Of a stretch of DNA of 32,276 nucleotides, positions 6,374 to 15,399 are shown in pieces. Every line of letters starts with the position of its first letter. Position 1 is the first letter of the stretch. The stretch is from the NCBI GenBank assembly GCA_947623655.1, contig CANQHG010000019.1, forward strand, positions 1 through 32,276, given 5' to 3'. A program made the position numbers and the translations under genes. The notes under the pieces were generated by a model. That model searched no databases and was not told where the DNA came from. It saw nothing but the letters and a program-made list of their open reading frames with translations. The stretch is from an uncultured Clostridia bacterium. GTDB lineage: Bacteria > Bacillota > Clostridia > Christensenellales > Borkfalkiaceae.

Positions 6374-8107
6374 ATGGACTATAGCGATACCGAACCCGAA
6401 AAAAATAATTTTTCCGAAGAGAACGCGGAACCCTATGCTGAGCCCGCGGAACAGACGGATCTGACGGATAAAACAGAAACGGAAGCGTCCGCAACGTATT
6501 TGCCCGCGCCCGCGCCCGAAAAAACGGGAAAATACAACGTATTTTCCCTCCTTATCTTTTTGCTTACGGCGGGCGGGCTGTTTCTGGGACTTATCGGCAA
6601 CTATGCTTCGTGGCTCAAGCCCTCCTACTATTTCGGAAGTTCGGGGCTGAACAATTCGCTCCTCGGCTTCTTCTTCACCCGCATGCGCGAGCTCTTCGTC
6701 AACATCTCCGCGATCTTCACGGGCTCGGCGGGAACGGTATTCAGAAACATCTTTTCCATACTCGCGGCATTTTTGGTCGCCGCCGTCGTGATCGCAACTC
6801 TCGTGTGCCTTGTCGTCACTTTCCTTTCCCCCAAGCGGGCGAAGAAAGCGACGGCGATCGGCGGAACGCTCGCCCTCCTCGCCTATACGCTCCTCTTCGT
6901 ATGGGCGTACTGCGTCAACAGCCTCTATCTCGCGGCGTTCGGCAGGCAGGCGATCGATGTGCCCGTTGCCTTGATCGCATGTGCATTGTTTATCGTTATG
7001 ACCGCCTTTGCCGTCTTGGAAAACGGGAAAAAGGGATTTTTCGGCGCGGGGATATTCCTCTTTTCGCTCGCCGCATGCTTCGCCCTCTTCTTCCCCGGCT
7101 CTTTCACCGAAACGCACTTCGGTCTTCTGACTGCGTTTAAAGAGCATCTTACGTATAACATTCTGTCCCTTGCTGCGGTGGCGATCGCCGTCGGCGGCCT
7201 CATCGTGGCGACGGCCGCTCTCCCGAGAAAGGGAAAGGGCTTGGTGCGCAGCATTGTGTTTGCGCTTCAATTTATTCTTGTCGCGCTCCTCGCCATAGCG
7301 GGGTGCAGAACGGAAGGAAGTTGGAGCCTGATATTCTTCCAGAACGGATCTCTTCTCCCCTCCCTCATCCTCATCATCGCGGCCCTCGGTGCCACGCTCT
7401 TGTCTTTGCTCGTGCTTCTCATCGACCATAGAGAGCGCGCAAGAGCGCGCGCGGCGGCACAAGCGGCGAACTTCTATACGGAGACGTCCGATGATGTGAC
7501 GGAAGAGCCCGAAGCCGTGACGTTCGCGGCCGAAGAGTCCGAACAGGCGGAAAGCGGCTACATGGATGAAGCGTCGCTCTATGCGTCCGCAGCGGAAGAG
7601 ACCGTCGATCCCGACGAAGCGGACGACTTCCTCGAAACGGCGTCCGAGGAGGAGATCAAAGACGCCGACGTAACGCCCGATTACTTTGTTCCCGTCGAAG
7701 AAGAGCAGATGAGCGATTTCGAGCGCGAAATGCTCGCTTATGCGGAGAAAAAGCCCGAAGAGGCGGACGCGGAGAGAGCCGACGAGGCCGCCCCCGTCCC
7801 TCCCTATGCACAGACGGCGCCCGCATCCCAGCCTTTCCGCCCCATTAACGTCTATACCGACCCGAGCACGCAGTACACATACGATCCTTTCATCAACGAG
7901 CTCACGCCCGAAGAAAAGGACGAGTTCGGCGATCTCTTTATCGCCTGCAAGTCGGGGAGGTTCGGCGATCTGCCCATTTACCATATCGGCGGCGACAATG
8001 CGGAATTCTTCGATAAGGTATGGATCCGCTACGGTATGTATGACATGTCGCAGAACCTGCGCGACAAGCTGTTCAGCTATCTCAGACGTTACAGAAGCAA
8101 ACAATAA
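6374..8107 (+). CDS. Multi-pass membrane protein with acidic linker and conserved C-terminal domain
   Basis: A 577-aa protein of unknown function. Residues 1-50 are acidic and soluble. Residues about 55-360 contain some seven to eight hydrophobic spans (for example FSLLIFLLTAGGLFLGLIG, IFSILAAFLVAAVVIATLV, LIACALFIVMTAFAVL, SLLPSLILIIAALGATLL). Residues about 365-490 are a Glu/Ala/Asp-rich linker. The last about 80 residues form a compact domain (YDPFINELTPEEKDEFGDLF, then LPIYHIGGDNAEFFDKVWIR) that looks conserved rather than random. There is no recognised enzyme motif. The gene is monocistronic: perfect promoter upstream, strong terminator downstream. I vaguely recall similar C-termini in other clostridial membrane proteins, without a name. 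Confidence 0.85.
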   Translation: MDYSDTEPEKNNFSEENAEPYAEPAEQTDLTDKTETEASATYLPAPAPEKTGKYNVFSLLIFLLTAGGLFLGLIGNYASWLKPSYYFGSSGLNNSLLGFFFTRMRELFVNISAIFTGSAGTVFRNIFSILAAFLVAAVVIATLVCLVVTFLSPKRAKKATAIGGTLALLAYTLLFVWAYCVNSLYLAAFGRQAIDVPVALIACALFIVMTAFAVLENGKKGFFGAGIFLFSLAACFALFFPGSFTETHFGLLTAFKEHLTYNILSLAAVAIAVGGLIVATAALPRKGKGLVRSIVFALQFILVALLAIAGCRTEGSWSLIFFQNGSLLPSLILIIAALGATLLSLLVLLIDHRERARARAAAQAANFYTETSDDVTEEPEAVTFAAEESEQAESGYMDEASLYASAAEETVDPDEADDFLETASEEEIKDADVTPDYFVPVEEEQMSDFEREMLAYAEKKPEEADAERADEAAPVPPYAQTAPASQPFRPINVYTDPSTQYTYDPFINELTPEEKDEFGDLFIACKSGRFGDLPIYHIGGDNAEFFDKVWIRYGMYDMSQNLRDKLFSYLRRYRSKQ

Positions 8108-8120
8108 CAATATCAATATC

Positions 8121-8157
8121 AAAACCGCCCCTCGGAATTCTCCGAGGGGCGGTTTTT
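8121..8157. terminator. Strong bidirectional terminator
   Basis: The stem AAAACCGCCCCTCGG (8121-8135) pairs perfectly with 8142-8156 around a short loop; T-runs flank both sides. It ends the membrane protein gene on the plus strand and aspS on the minus strand. Confidence 0.95.
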
Positions 8158-8169
8158 GCGCTATAAGTA

Positions 8170-9918
8170 TTATTTTTTGGGTTTTACGGCGATGTTGGCT
8201 TCGTCGAGCTGTTGCTGTTCCACGGGCGAGGGGGCGTTCATCATGAGGTCGCGGGCCTTGGCGTTCATCGGGAACGCGATGACCTCGCGGATGTTCGTCG
8301 TATCGGCGATGAGCATGACCATTCTGTCCACTCCGGGAGCGACGCCCGCGTGCGGCGGCGCGCCGTATTCAAAAGCATGATAGAGGGCGGGGAACTTCTT
8401 CACCACTTCCTCTTTCCCGAGACCGACGATGGAAAACGCCTTGAGCATGATCTCGGGGTCGTGATTGCGGACGGCGCCCGAAGAAAGTTCCACGCCGTTG
8501 CAGACGATATCATATTGATAGGCGAGGATCTTGAGGGGATCCTGTTCAAACGCCTTCATACCGCCCTGCGGCATGGAGAAAGGATTGTGGCAAAACTCGA
8601 GCTGTCCGCTCTCCTCGCCGATCTCGTACATCGGGAAATCGACGATCCAGCAAAACCGATAGACGTTCTTCTCGAGGAGGTCGAGCCCGGTGCCGAGCAT
8701 CGTGCGGAGGATGCCTGCGCGCTTCTGCACATCCTGCAATTTGTCCTCGGCGACGAGGGCGACAAAGCAATCTTTTTCGGCTCCGAGGAACATTTTCCAT
8801 TCCTCGGCGGCGGGTGCGACGAACTTTGCGATACCGCCCGCGGGCGCGCCGTTTTCGTCCAGTTTGAACCAATACATCGCGCCGCCCTCTGTCTTGATCT
8901 TGAAATCCTCCGCCGTCTTGTCGATCCACTTTCTCGGCACGTTCACGCCCGTCACGGCGATCGCCTTGACATGCTTGAGCATGAGAGGAGCGAACCCGCA
9001 GTTCGCGGCGAGCTCCGTCGCGTCTCTGATGAGGAGCGGGTTGCGCAGATCGGGCTTGTCGGTGCCGTAGTCTTCAAGCGCGGTGAGGTAGGGAATGCGG
9101 CGGAACGGGGGTTTATCGGCCTCCCAGCCGCTGTATTTCGCGAATACGGGCGGGAGCACTTTCTCGAGCACGGAAAACACATCTTCCTGCTCGGCAAAGG
9201 CCATCTCGATGTCGAGTTGGTAAAATTCCCCGGGCGAGCGGTCGGCGCGGGCGTCCTCATCGCGGAAACAGGGCGCGATCTGGAAATATTTATCGAAGCC
9301 CGAGCACATCAAGAGCTGTTTGTATTGCTGGGGCGCCTGCGGAAGCGCGTAAAATTCCCCCGGATAGAGGCGGCTGGGGACGATGTAGTCCCTCGCGCCC
9401 TCGGGAGAGGAACTCGTTAAAATGGGCGTGGAGATCTCCGTAAAGCCCTGTTCGGTCATGAGCTTTCTCAGATCCTCAATGATGTGGGAGCGGAGCACGA
9501 TCTTGTCGCGCACGGCGGGATTTCGGAGGTCGAGAAAGCGATAGCGAAGGCGCGCGTCTTCCCCCGCCTCCGTGGAATGGGAGACTTCAAAGGGCAGAGC
9601 TTGCGTCAGGCGTTTGCCGAGCACTTCCACCTTTTCGGGGACGATCTCGATGAGCCCCGTGGGAAGTTTTTCGTTGGGCGAAGAGCGCAGAACGACTTGT
9701 CCTTCGACGGAGACGGTCGATTCCGTGGGGATCTCGCGAAGTTGAGAGAGGCAGGGCTCGCTTTCGGCGACGACCTGCGTTGTGCCGTAAAAGTCGCGCA
9801 GAACGGCAAAGAGGAGGCCGCCCTTGTCGCGCTTGGAGTCGAGCCAGCCCGCGATCTTTACTCTCTTACCGACGTCGGAAGCGCGGAGTTCGTTACAGTT
9901 GTGTGTTCTGAATGCCAT
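8170..9918 (-). CDS. aspS: Aspartyl-tRNA synthetase
   Basis: A 582-aa bacterial-type class II synthetase. It has an N-terminal OB-fold anticodon domain (VKIAGWLDSKRDKGG), motif 1 (FTEISTPILTSSSPEGARD), motif 2 (CFRDEDARADRSPGEFYQLD) and the GAD insertion (about 280-420). Motif 3 is GVAPGVDRMVML. It attaches Asp to tRNA-Asp in the cytoplasm. The motif 2 spelling with SPGEFYQLD and PGEFYALPQAPQQYKQ belongs to a clade also seen in alphaproteobacteria. The residue after RD in the anticodon domain, where His or Leu is usual, is Lys32. AAAGGTAA precedes the ATG; a 25-nt leader follows a good promoter. The gene stands alone. Confidence 0.97.
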   Translation of the reverse strand: MAFRTHNCNELRASDVGKRVKIAGWLDSKRDKGGLLFAVLRDFYGTTQVVAESEPCLSQLREIPTESTVSVEGQVVLRSSPNEKLPTGLIEIVPEKVEVLGKRLTQALPFEVSHSTEAGEDARLRYRFLDLRNPAVRDKIVLRSHIIEDLRKLMTEQGFTEISTPILTSSSPEGARDYIVPSRLYPGEFYALPQAPQQYKQLLMCSGFDKYFQIAPCFRDEDARADRSPGEFYQLDIEMAFAEQEDVFSVLEKVLPPVFAKYSGWEADKPPFRRIPYLTALEDYGTDKPDLRNPLLIRDATELAANCGFAPLMLKHVKAIAVTGVNVPRKWIDKTAEDFKIKTEGGAMYWFKLDENGAPAGGIAKFVAPAAEEWKMFLGAEKDCFVALVAEDKLQDVQKRAGILRTMLGTGLDLLEKNVYRFCWIVDFPMYEIGEESGQLEFCHNPFSMPQGGMKAFEQDPLKILAYQYDIVCNGVELSSGAVRNHDPEIMLKAFSIVGLGKEEVVKKFPALYHAFEYGAPPHAGVAPGVDRMVMLIADTTNIREVIAFPMNAKARDLMMNAPSPVEQQQLDEANIAVKPKK

Positions 9919-9949
9919 AAAAATTACCTTTCAGTAAGATTTTTCTCTT

Positions 9950-9978
9950 ATTGTATGCCGAACTTACAAAAAAGTCAA
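9950..9978 (-). promoter_or_regulatory. Promoter of aspS
   Basis: On the minus strand: -35 TTGACT (9973-9978), 17-bp spacer, -10 TACAAT (9950-9955), about 25 nt of leader. No T-box antiterminator is present; the leader is too short for one. Confidence 0.85.
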
Positions 9979-10014
9979 GTTTTTGACATATCTTTTTCGC
10001 TTTCCGTGATGCCG

Positions 10015-10037
10015 CCTTCCCCCCCATGGGGGGAGGG
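10015..10037. repeat. C/G-homopolymer palindrome after the helicase gene
   Basis: CCTTCCCCCCC-AT-GGGGGGAGGG forms a near-perfect hairpin with arms of almost only C and G. It touches the stop codon of the helicase gene at 10038 and has no T-run. It resembles the G-rich palindromes of the repeat cluster near 23030 and may be a fragment of that family. Confidence 0.45.
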
Positions 10038-11303
10038 TTACCGTATGATCACCAAATTCTTCTTTGCGCGCGTGATGGCGGTATATAGCCATTGTCTGCC
10101 GTCCGCAAAGAGACGGCTCTCGTCGAGCACGACAACCGTATCGTACTCCGAGCCCTGCGCCTTGTGGCAGGTGACGGCGTAGGCAAATTCAAATCGCGCG
10201 ACCGTCTCTTCACGCCTTACTTTTGCGCTACGGAGAGCCGCGACGTTGTTTTCATGCACGAGCCTGCCGTTCGTGAGAAGACATGCCTTCGCGCCGTAAT
10301 TGTGAAAATATCTTCCCTCATAGAACACGCCCGCATCAAAGGGAAGATTGCATACCGTTCTGTCGAGAAAATCCGCCTTGAAATCGAGAAGGCCGAGCCC
10401 GTCTTCGCCCTCGCGCACGCAATAGCAGTGGCCGATAATGCCGTTTACAAGGTGAAAATTCCCCTCTTCGTCGATGGGTTTCGACCAATCGTTGAGAGTG
10501 CAGATGAGCTTTTCCCCCTCGGAGGGAAGCGTTTTTTCGGGAGGAATGCCGAGATATTCCCGAATTTCCCGATTGACAAGCGAGCGCGTCCTGTTCGTAC
10601 CCACGATCACCTGATCCGCCTTCAAAAAGAGCTCTTTCCTCTGCGCACGGGTGAGCGCGTTTTTGGGAACGACCGCCGCCCGTTCGCCGTACCTGCCGTA
10701 GGAGAGAAATTTCCCCGCCCGCACGGCTTCGGACATCTGCACGATGGGGTCGTCTTTTTTTTGCCGCACGATCTGTTTCAGAGTAATCGCGGGCGTCTGC
10801 ATGAGGGAATTCGTGCCGTAAACGGGAGGAAGCTGCGCACTGTCTCCGCAGAAGAGACACTTGACGCCGAAAGAGAGCAAATCGCGCAATAAGTCGTCCG
10901 AAACCATGCTCGTCTCGTCCACGACGATGAGCTTGATCTCCTTGGGAAGACTGCTCTTGAGAACAAAGCGGAGAAAGCGTTCGGAGACGATCTCGCCGTC
11001 TTCGTTGATCTCGATGTCCTCTTCCCGCGTGTAGATGAGACTGTGTATGGTGGAAGCGGGCGTCCCGCTGCGGATGAGGACGGAAGCCGCCTTCCCCGTG
11101 GGCGCCACAAAAACGGCGCTCACCCCCGGGACGAGCCCCATCTTGCGCACAATATGATCCACAAGAAAAGTCTTCCCCGTGCCCGCGTAACCGCAGAGGA
11201 CAAAGATCTGCATATTCAGATGAAAATACCATTCCTCGATGAGCTCGGCGGCCTCGCTCTGGTCGTCCGTCAAAACGGGAACGGCGGAAACTTCCTGTTT
11301 CAT
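10038..11303 (-). CDS. RecD/Dda-like SF1B DNA helicase
   Basis: A 421-aa superfamily 1B helicase. Walker A is GYAGTGKTFL (about 38-47), motif Ia is VAPTGKAASVL, Walker B is LIVVDETSMVSDD, and motif III is FCGDSAQLPPV. The C-terminal UvrD_C_2 part has AYAVTCHKAQGSEYDTVVV and motif VI WLYTAITRAKKNLVI. It lacks the long N-terminal extension of RecD2 (about 750 aa) and is nearer in size to phage T4 Dda. No recB or recC homologue is nearby. It should unwind DNA 5' to 3' in repair or replication restart. No Shine-Dalgarno is present: the promoter -10 ends 6 nt before ATG 11303, so the mRNA is predicted leaderless. Confidence 0.9.
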   Translation of the reverse strand: MKQEVSAVPVLTDDQSEAAELIEEWYFHLNMQIFVLCGYAGTGKTFLVDHIVRKMGLVPGVSAVFVAPTGKAASVLIRSGTPASTIHSLIYTREEDIEINEDGEIVSERFLRFVLKSSLPKEIKLIVVDETSMVSDDLLRDLLSFGVKCLFCGDSAQLPPVYGTNSLMQTPAITLKQIVRQKKDDPIVQMSEAVRAGKFLSYGRYGERAAVVPKNALTRAQRKELFLKADQVIVGTNRTRSLVNREIREYLGIPPEKTLPSEGEKLICTLNDWSKPIDEEGNFHLVNGIIGHCYCVREGEDGLGLLDFKADFLDRTVCNLPFDAGVFYEGRYFHNYGAKACLLTNGRLVHENNVAALRSAKVRREETVARFEFAYAVTCHKAQGSEYDTVVVLDESRLFADGRQWLYTAITRAKKNLVIIR

Positions 11304-11309
11304 GATTTC

Positions 11310-11338
11310 ATTTTACCACATCGGCGAAAATAAATCAA
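11310..11338 (-). promoter_or_regulatory. Promoter of the RecD-like helicase (leaderless geometry)
   Basis: On the minus strand: -35 TTGATT (11333-11338), 17-bp spacer, extended -10 TGGTAAAAT (core 11310-11315). Six nt separate the -10 from the ATG. Confidence 0.7.
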
Positions 11339-11360
11339 ACGTTTGTTCTATGTTTTTTGA

Positions 11361-11394
11361 AAAACAAGCAAACAAAGAGCCCGCCGAAGCGGGC
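11361..11394 (-). terminator. Terminator of the clpC/lipoprotein operon
   Basis: On the minus strand GCCCGC-TTCG-GCGGGC (11379-11394) forms a perfect stem with a stable tetraloop, followed by a T-rich tail (TCTTTGTTTGCTTGTTTTT). It begins 15 nt after the lipoprotein stop. Confidence 0.85.
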
Positions 11395-11408
11395 CCGCGC
11401 ACATTCTT

Positions 11409-12857
11409 TCATGCCTCGGTTTTACGGTCAACATTTCCGATATCTGCATATATGTGCGAGTTTTCAAATGTAAAAACGGCGAAGAGATCGCCCGCGTACG
11501 CCGTCGCCCCGTCTTTGCTCTCACACTTGAAAGAGGAAACGTCCAGGGTCATCTCCTTAAATTTCTCGTCTTTCCCGAACGTGAGCGCGAACTCGACGTC
11601 CGCGCTTCCTGTAAAGGAGAGCCCCGCTGTGGGATACAACATCCCGAAAAGCCCGCCGATGGGATCGAGGGAGAGCGTGGTGAGCGTGAGCCTGTTTTTG
11701 CCGATCAGCTGATCGACCCGCGCGGTGAGTTCCTGCCCCGTGAGCTCGTTTCCCTCTTCGTCTTTCGTGAGCCCTGCGAGCGTAAAGAGATCCTGCATGG
11801 TGAGTTCGCCGAGGCACGCGCGTTCGGTGCGGAGAACTTTTTTGATGGGAAGAAAGTCGTAGTACTCCTCAGAGGAGACCGCGTCTTTCAGATATGTATA
11901 AAAATCCTTGTCGCGGGGCGCCGCAATGTAACTTCGGAAGTCGCGAAAGAAAGGAAGCGTCGTGATCTCGCTCGCCATCACGCCCCTGAAAAGCGTCTTC
12001 AGCGCCATGTCGACAAAGGGATTGGACAAGAAAGAGTTGAGGGTCGTGTCCGCGTTCGTCCTCCGCGAAACAATGTATAAACTGCTTGCCACCATTTTGA
12101 ACGCCTTGACGGGATCGAATGAAAGGCGATAACCGTCCTCTGTCGTCTTCAGCGTCATGCCGCCCGTGAGATCGGGAATGTTCATCGCAAGTTTCACGGC
12201 AAGGGAGACGGGGATCGTCATCACGGTTCCGTCGTCCGCCGTGATCGATCGCACCGTGAAAGAGAGCCCGCTCTCAGGAGACGAATAGGCGGAAAGGAGC
12301 GCATCGTAGTCGCCCTCGTCAACATTCGCCGCCTGCCACGAACGGGCGTCGCGATACAGGCCGCCGTCGCGGATAAAGGCGAGGGTATACCCCTCTTCGC
12401 TCCCGCCGTGCGTGCCGTAGAGGTCGGCGCAAAGCTCGGTCTCCGTCTGTCTGAAATATCCTTCCGCCCGATATGTACCGCCCTTTTTCTCCGCGTTCTC
12501 CTTTTTGAGGGAAAGATTTTCGGCAGTCAGCCTGACCGCCCCGTTCGTCATGTCGGCGCCGAGGAGGTTCGCAACGAGCCTCCGGCGCAATGTGCCCTCA
12601 TCGGCCGAAACGTCTCCGTTGTCGTCTTTCCCGCCCTTGTCGTCCGCGTCGTTTGGATCGTCATCATCGCCGGTATCGTCATGATCGTCATTATTATTGT
12701 CGTTATTGCCGTTATCCCCGCTCTGATCCTTGTCGTCCCCGACGTTGGACTGGGAATCGTTCGGTCCTTGGGCAGACGTTCCGTCGTCGCAGCCCGCGGC
12801 AAAAAATACCGTGCCGCACAGAAGCGCCGCCAGTACCAAACACAGAAATCTCTTCAT
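11409..12857 (-). CDS. Predicted lipoprotein with Asp/Asn-rich linker
   Basis: A 482-aa exported protein. The start MKRFLCLVLAALLCG leads to a lipobox FAAGC, so Cys23 should be lipidated and the protein held on the outer face of the membrane. A strong GGGAGGTGG precedes ATG 12857; an upstream in-frame start lacks one. Residues about 25-85 are a very acidic low-complexity linker of Asp, Asn and Gly. The remaining about 390 residues form a soluble domain rich in Thr/Ser and beta pattern that I do not recognise. It lies 35 bp after clpC with no promoter or terminator seen between, so it is probably the last gene of that operon. A role as substrate or sensor of envelope stress would be speculation. 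Confidence 0.8.
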   Translation of the reverse strand: MKRFLCLVLAALLCGTVFFAAGCDDGTSAQGPNDSQSNVGDDKDQSGDNGNNDNNNDDHDDTGDDDDPNDADDKGGKDDNGDVSADEGTLRRRLVANLLGADMTNGAVRLTAENLSLKKENAEKKGGTYRAEGYFRQTETELCADLYGTHGGSEEGYTLAFIRDGGLYRDARSWQAANVDEGDYDALLSAYSSPESGLSFTVRSITADDGTVMTIPVSLAVKLAMNIPDLTGGMTLKTTEDGYRLSFDPVKAFKMVASSLYIVSRRTNADTTLNSFLSNPFVDMALKTLFRGVMASEITTLPFFRDFRSYIAAPRDKDFYTYLKDAVSSEEYYDFLPIKKVLRTERACLGELTMQDLFTLAGLTKDEEGNELTGQELTARVDQLIGKNRLTLTTLSLDPIGGLFGMLYPTAGLSFTGSADVEFALTFGKDEKFKEMTLDVSSFKCESKDGATAYAGDLFAVFTFENSHIYADIGNVDRKTEA

Positions 12858-12892
12858 GGATCCACCTCCCGCGGTTGCCCGCGCACTGCATT

Positions 12893-15340
12893 TCATTCGT
12901 TATAAAACACGAGTTTGCCGTTTTTTTCGCCGACCGTAACGTCGCCGCTCTGAATGGTGCCGCGCAAAAGTTCTTCCGAAAGCCCGTCTTCGACCATTCT
13001 CTGAATCGTTCGCTTGAGCGGACGGGCGCCGTATTCCTCCGAATAGCCGTTCTCGACGATGAGCCTCTTCGCCTCGTCCGTCACATGCAGACGGATATCC
13101 CTTGCCTGCATTCTCTTCCCGAGCCCCGAGAGAATTTTGTCGCAGATGAGCGCCGCGTCGTCCTTTGTGAGTTTGTGGAAGATGATCACGTCGTCGAGCC
13201 TGTTCAAAAACTCGGGGCGGAACTGTTTTTTGAGCGCAGCGTCGATATCCTTGCGCATATCCTCGTATTCGCTCTCCGCGTCCGCCGTGCCGAAGCCAAG
13301 GGACGCCGTTTCTTTTACCGCATGCGCGCCGACGTTGGATGTGAGGATCAGGACGGTATTTTTGAAATTGACCGTTCTGCCCTTGCTGTCGGTAAGCCTG
13401 CCGTCGTCGAGGATCTGCAAGAGAAGATTGAAGATGTCGGGATGCGCCTTTTCCACTTCGTCGAAGAGAACGACGGAATAGGGCTTTTTGCGGACTTTTC
13501 CCGTCAGATACCCCTCGCCGTCGTCGTAACCGACGTACCCGGGCGGCGCGCCGATCAACTTGGAAACAGAACTCTTATCCATGTATTCGGACATGTCGAG
13601 ACGGATCATGAGCGATTCGTCGCCGAACATGCTCTCCGCAAGCGCCTTGCAAAGATCGGTCTTCCCCACGCCCGTCGGGCCGACAAAGATAAAAGAACCG
13701 ATGGGACGGTTGGGATCTTTGAGCCCCGCCCGCGCCCGACGGATCGCCTTTGCGACGGCGGATACGGCCTCGTTCTGTCCCACGATGCGGCGGTGCAGTT
13801 CTTCCTCGAGATGAAGAAGCCTTTCGCTCTCCTTTTCCGTGAGCCGCGAGACGGGAACGCCCGACCAACCCGATACAATGGCGGCGATGTCTTCGGCGCC
13901 GATGCTGATGTGCGCGCGGTTCCTCTTCATGCGCCATTCTCGGCGCATATCTTCGACTTTTTGGGTGAGTTCCTGCACTTCCAGCGTGAGAGCGGCCTCG
14001 TTTTCGTCTTTCCACTTCCTCGCCTTGTCTCTGTCCGACGTGAGACGGACGAGCTTGTCTTCCGCCTCGTGCAGCTCCGCGGGGCCGTTGTAGGCATTGA
14101 GACGGGCACGGGACGCCGCCTCGTCGATGAGGTCGATGGCCTTATCGGGCAGAAATCTGTCTGTGATGTAGCGGTCGGAGAGCTGCGCCGCCGCCGTGAT
14201 CGCCTCTTCCGTGATGACGACGTTGTGATGCGCTTCGTATTTGTCCCGCACGCCGCGCAAGATGATAATAGTGTCTTCAACGGAGGGTTGATCTACCATG
14301 ACGGGCGTAAAGCGGCGCTCGAGGGCGGGATCTTTTTCGATCAAGCGGTACTCCTCTACCGTCGTTGCGCCGATCGTCTGCAGTTCACCCCGCGCGAGCA
14401 TGGGTTTTAAGATGTTGGCGGCGTCCATCGCGCCGTCCGTCGTCCCTCCCGCGCCGACGATATTGTGGATCTCGTCGATAAAGAGAATGATATTTTTGTC
14501 GGAAGTCACGGCGTCGACGACCATTTTGAGGCGCTCCTCGAAGTCGCCGCGGTAACGGGTCCCCGAGAGAAGTCCCGTGAGGTTGAGCGAAAAGACGATC
14601 TTGTCTTTGAGGAGATCGGGAACTTCGCCGCGCGCGATCTCCTGCGCGAGGCCCTCCACGACCGCGCTCTTTCCTACGCCCGGCTCGCCGATGAGCACGG
14701 GGTTGTTCTTCGTCCGCCGCGACAAGATCTGAACGACTTTCTCGATCTCCCGCCTCCGTCCGATCACGGGGTCGAGCTTTCCCTCTCTCGCCTTTTTCGT
14801 GAGATCTTCGCCGTAGGGAAGAAGTTTTTCGTCTACGGTGGCAACGGGACGCACTTCCGTGCGGACGGGCGCGGGCGAAGAGAGGTCGCTCTTCGTGTCG
14901 TGGGCGGGTCCGCCGATGAAAGACTCCGTGCGCTCGATGAGCAGCGGAATATCTACATGCAGGCCCGCGAGAAGCGTATAGGCGATGCTCTCCTCCTCGT
15001 TCAGAATGGCAAGAAGAAGGTGTTCCGTCCCCGTAAGAGCGTTGTAGTTTTCGCCACAGCGCGCATACGCTTCCGCATTGGTGAACATGTTCTTGGTGCG
15101 CGGCGTGAAATCGAATTTTATGGTGGCCTCGTGCGTGATGGCGCGGCGGAAAAGGTCGCGGTACGACGCATAGGTCACGCCCACGGAATCGAGAAGCCTG
15201 CCCGCCGTGCTCTCGGGTACTTCGAGAATGGCGAGGATGAGATGTTCGCTCCCGATATAATTCGTCTTATAATATTTGGCGATCTGGTTCGCCTGTAAAA
15301 CGACCTGTTTCAAGTGGTCCGAGTAAAATCTGCTGTCCAC
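12893..15340 (-). CDS. clpC: ClpC, Hsp100 ATPase of the Clp protease
   Basis: An 815-aa AAA+ unfoldase that feeds proteins to ClpP. It has two N-terminal Clp repeats (about 1-140: [18 protein letters not shown]). AAA1 has Walker [14 protein letters not shown] (about residue 215) and Walker [12 protein letters not shown] coiled middle domain ([14 protein letters not shown]) follows, then AAA2 with [13 protein letters not shown] and [27 protein letters not shown] is at the C-terminus. The length and middle domain fit ClpC rather than ClpB. The start codon is GTG at 15340 with AAGGAG 6 nt upstream. It follows mcsB by 59 bp. McsB-made phosphoarginine marks substrates for ClpC in other Firmicutes, consistent with the shared operon. 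Confidence 0.96.
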   Translation of the reverse strand: MDSRFYSDHLKQVVLQANQIAKYYKTNYIGSEHLILAILEVPESTAGRLLDSVGVTYASYRDLFRRAITHEATIKFDFTPRTKNMFTNAEAYARCGENYNALTGTEHLLLAILNEEESIAYTLLAGLHVDIPLLIERTESFIGGPAHDTKSDLSSPAPVRTEVRPVATVDEKLLPYGEDLTKKAREGKLDPVIGRRREIEKVVQILSRRTKNNPVLIGEPGVGKSAVVEGLAQEIARGEVPDLLKDKIVFSLNLTGLLSGTRYRGDFEERLKMVVDAVTSDKNIILFIDEIHNIVGAGGTTDGAMDAANILKPMLARGELQTIGATTVEEYRLIEKDPALERRFTPVMVDQPSVEDTIIILRGVRDKYEAHHNVVITEEAITAAAQLSDRYITDRFLPDKAIDLIDEAASRARLNAYNGPAELHEAEDKLVRLTSDRDKARKWKDENEAALTLEVQELTQKVEDMRREWRMKRNRAHISIGAEDIAAIVSGWSGVPVSRLTEKESERLLHLEEELHRRIVGQNEAVSAVAKAIRRARAGLKDPNRPIGSFIFVGPTGVGKTDLCKALAESMFGDESLMIRLDMSEYMDKSSVSKLIGAPPGYVGYDDGEGYLTGKVRKKPYSVVLFDEVEKAHPDIFNLLLQILDDGRLTDSKGRTVNFKNTVLILTSNVGAHAVKETASLGFGTADAESEYEDMRKDIDAALKKQFRPEFLNRLDDVIIFHKLTKDDAALICDKILSGLGKRMQARDIRLHVTDEAKRLIVENGYSEEYGARPLKRTIQRMVEDGLSEELLRGTIQSGDVTVGEKNGKLVFYNE

Positions 15341-15399
15341 AACATACTCCTTATCAAAGAACGATGCCGGAAAAGGCGGTCGGCTGTCTCACGCGGAAG

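Noticed and set aside
10015..10037. Intrinsic terminator after the helicase gene
   Set aside because: The palindrome is strong but has no T-run on the relevant strand and overlaps the stop codon, so it was listed as a repeat only.
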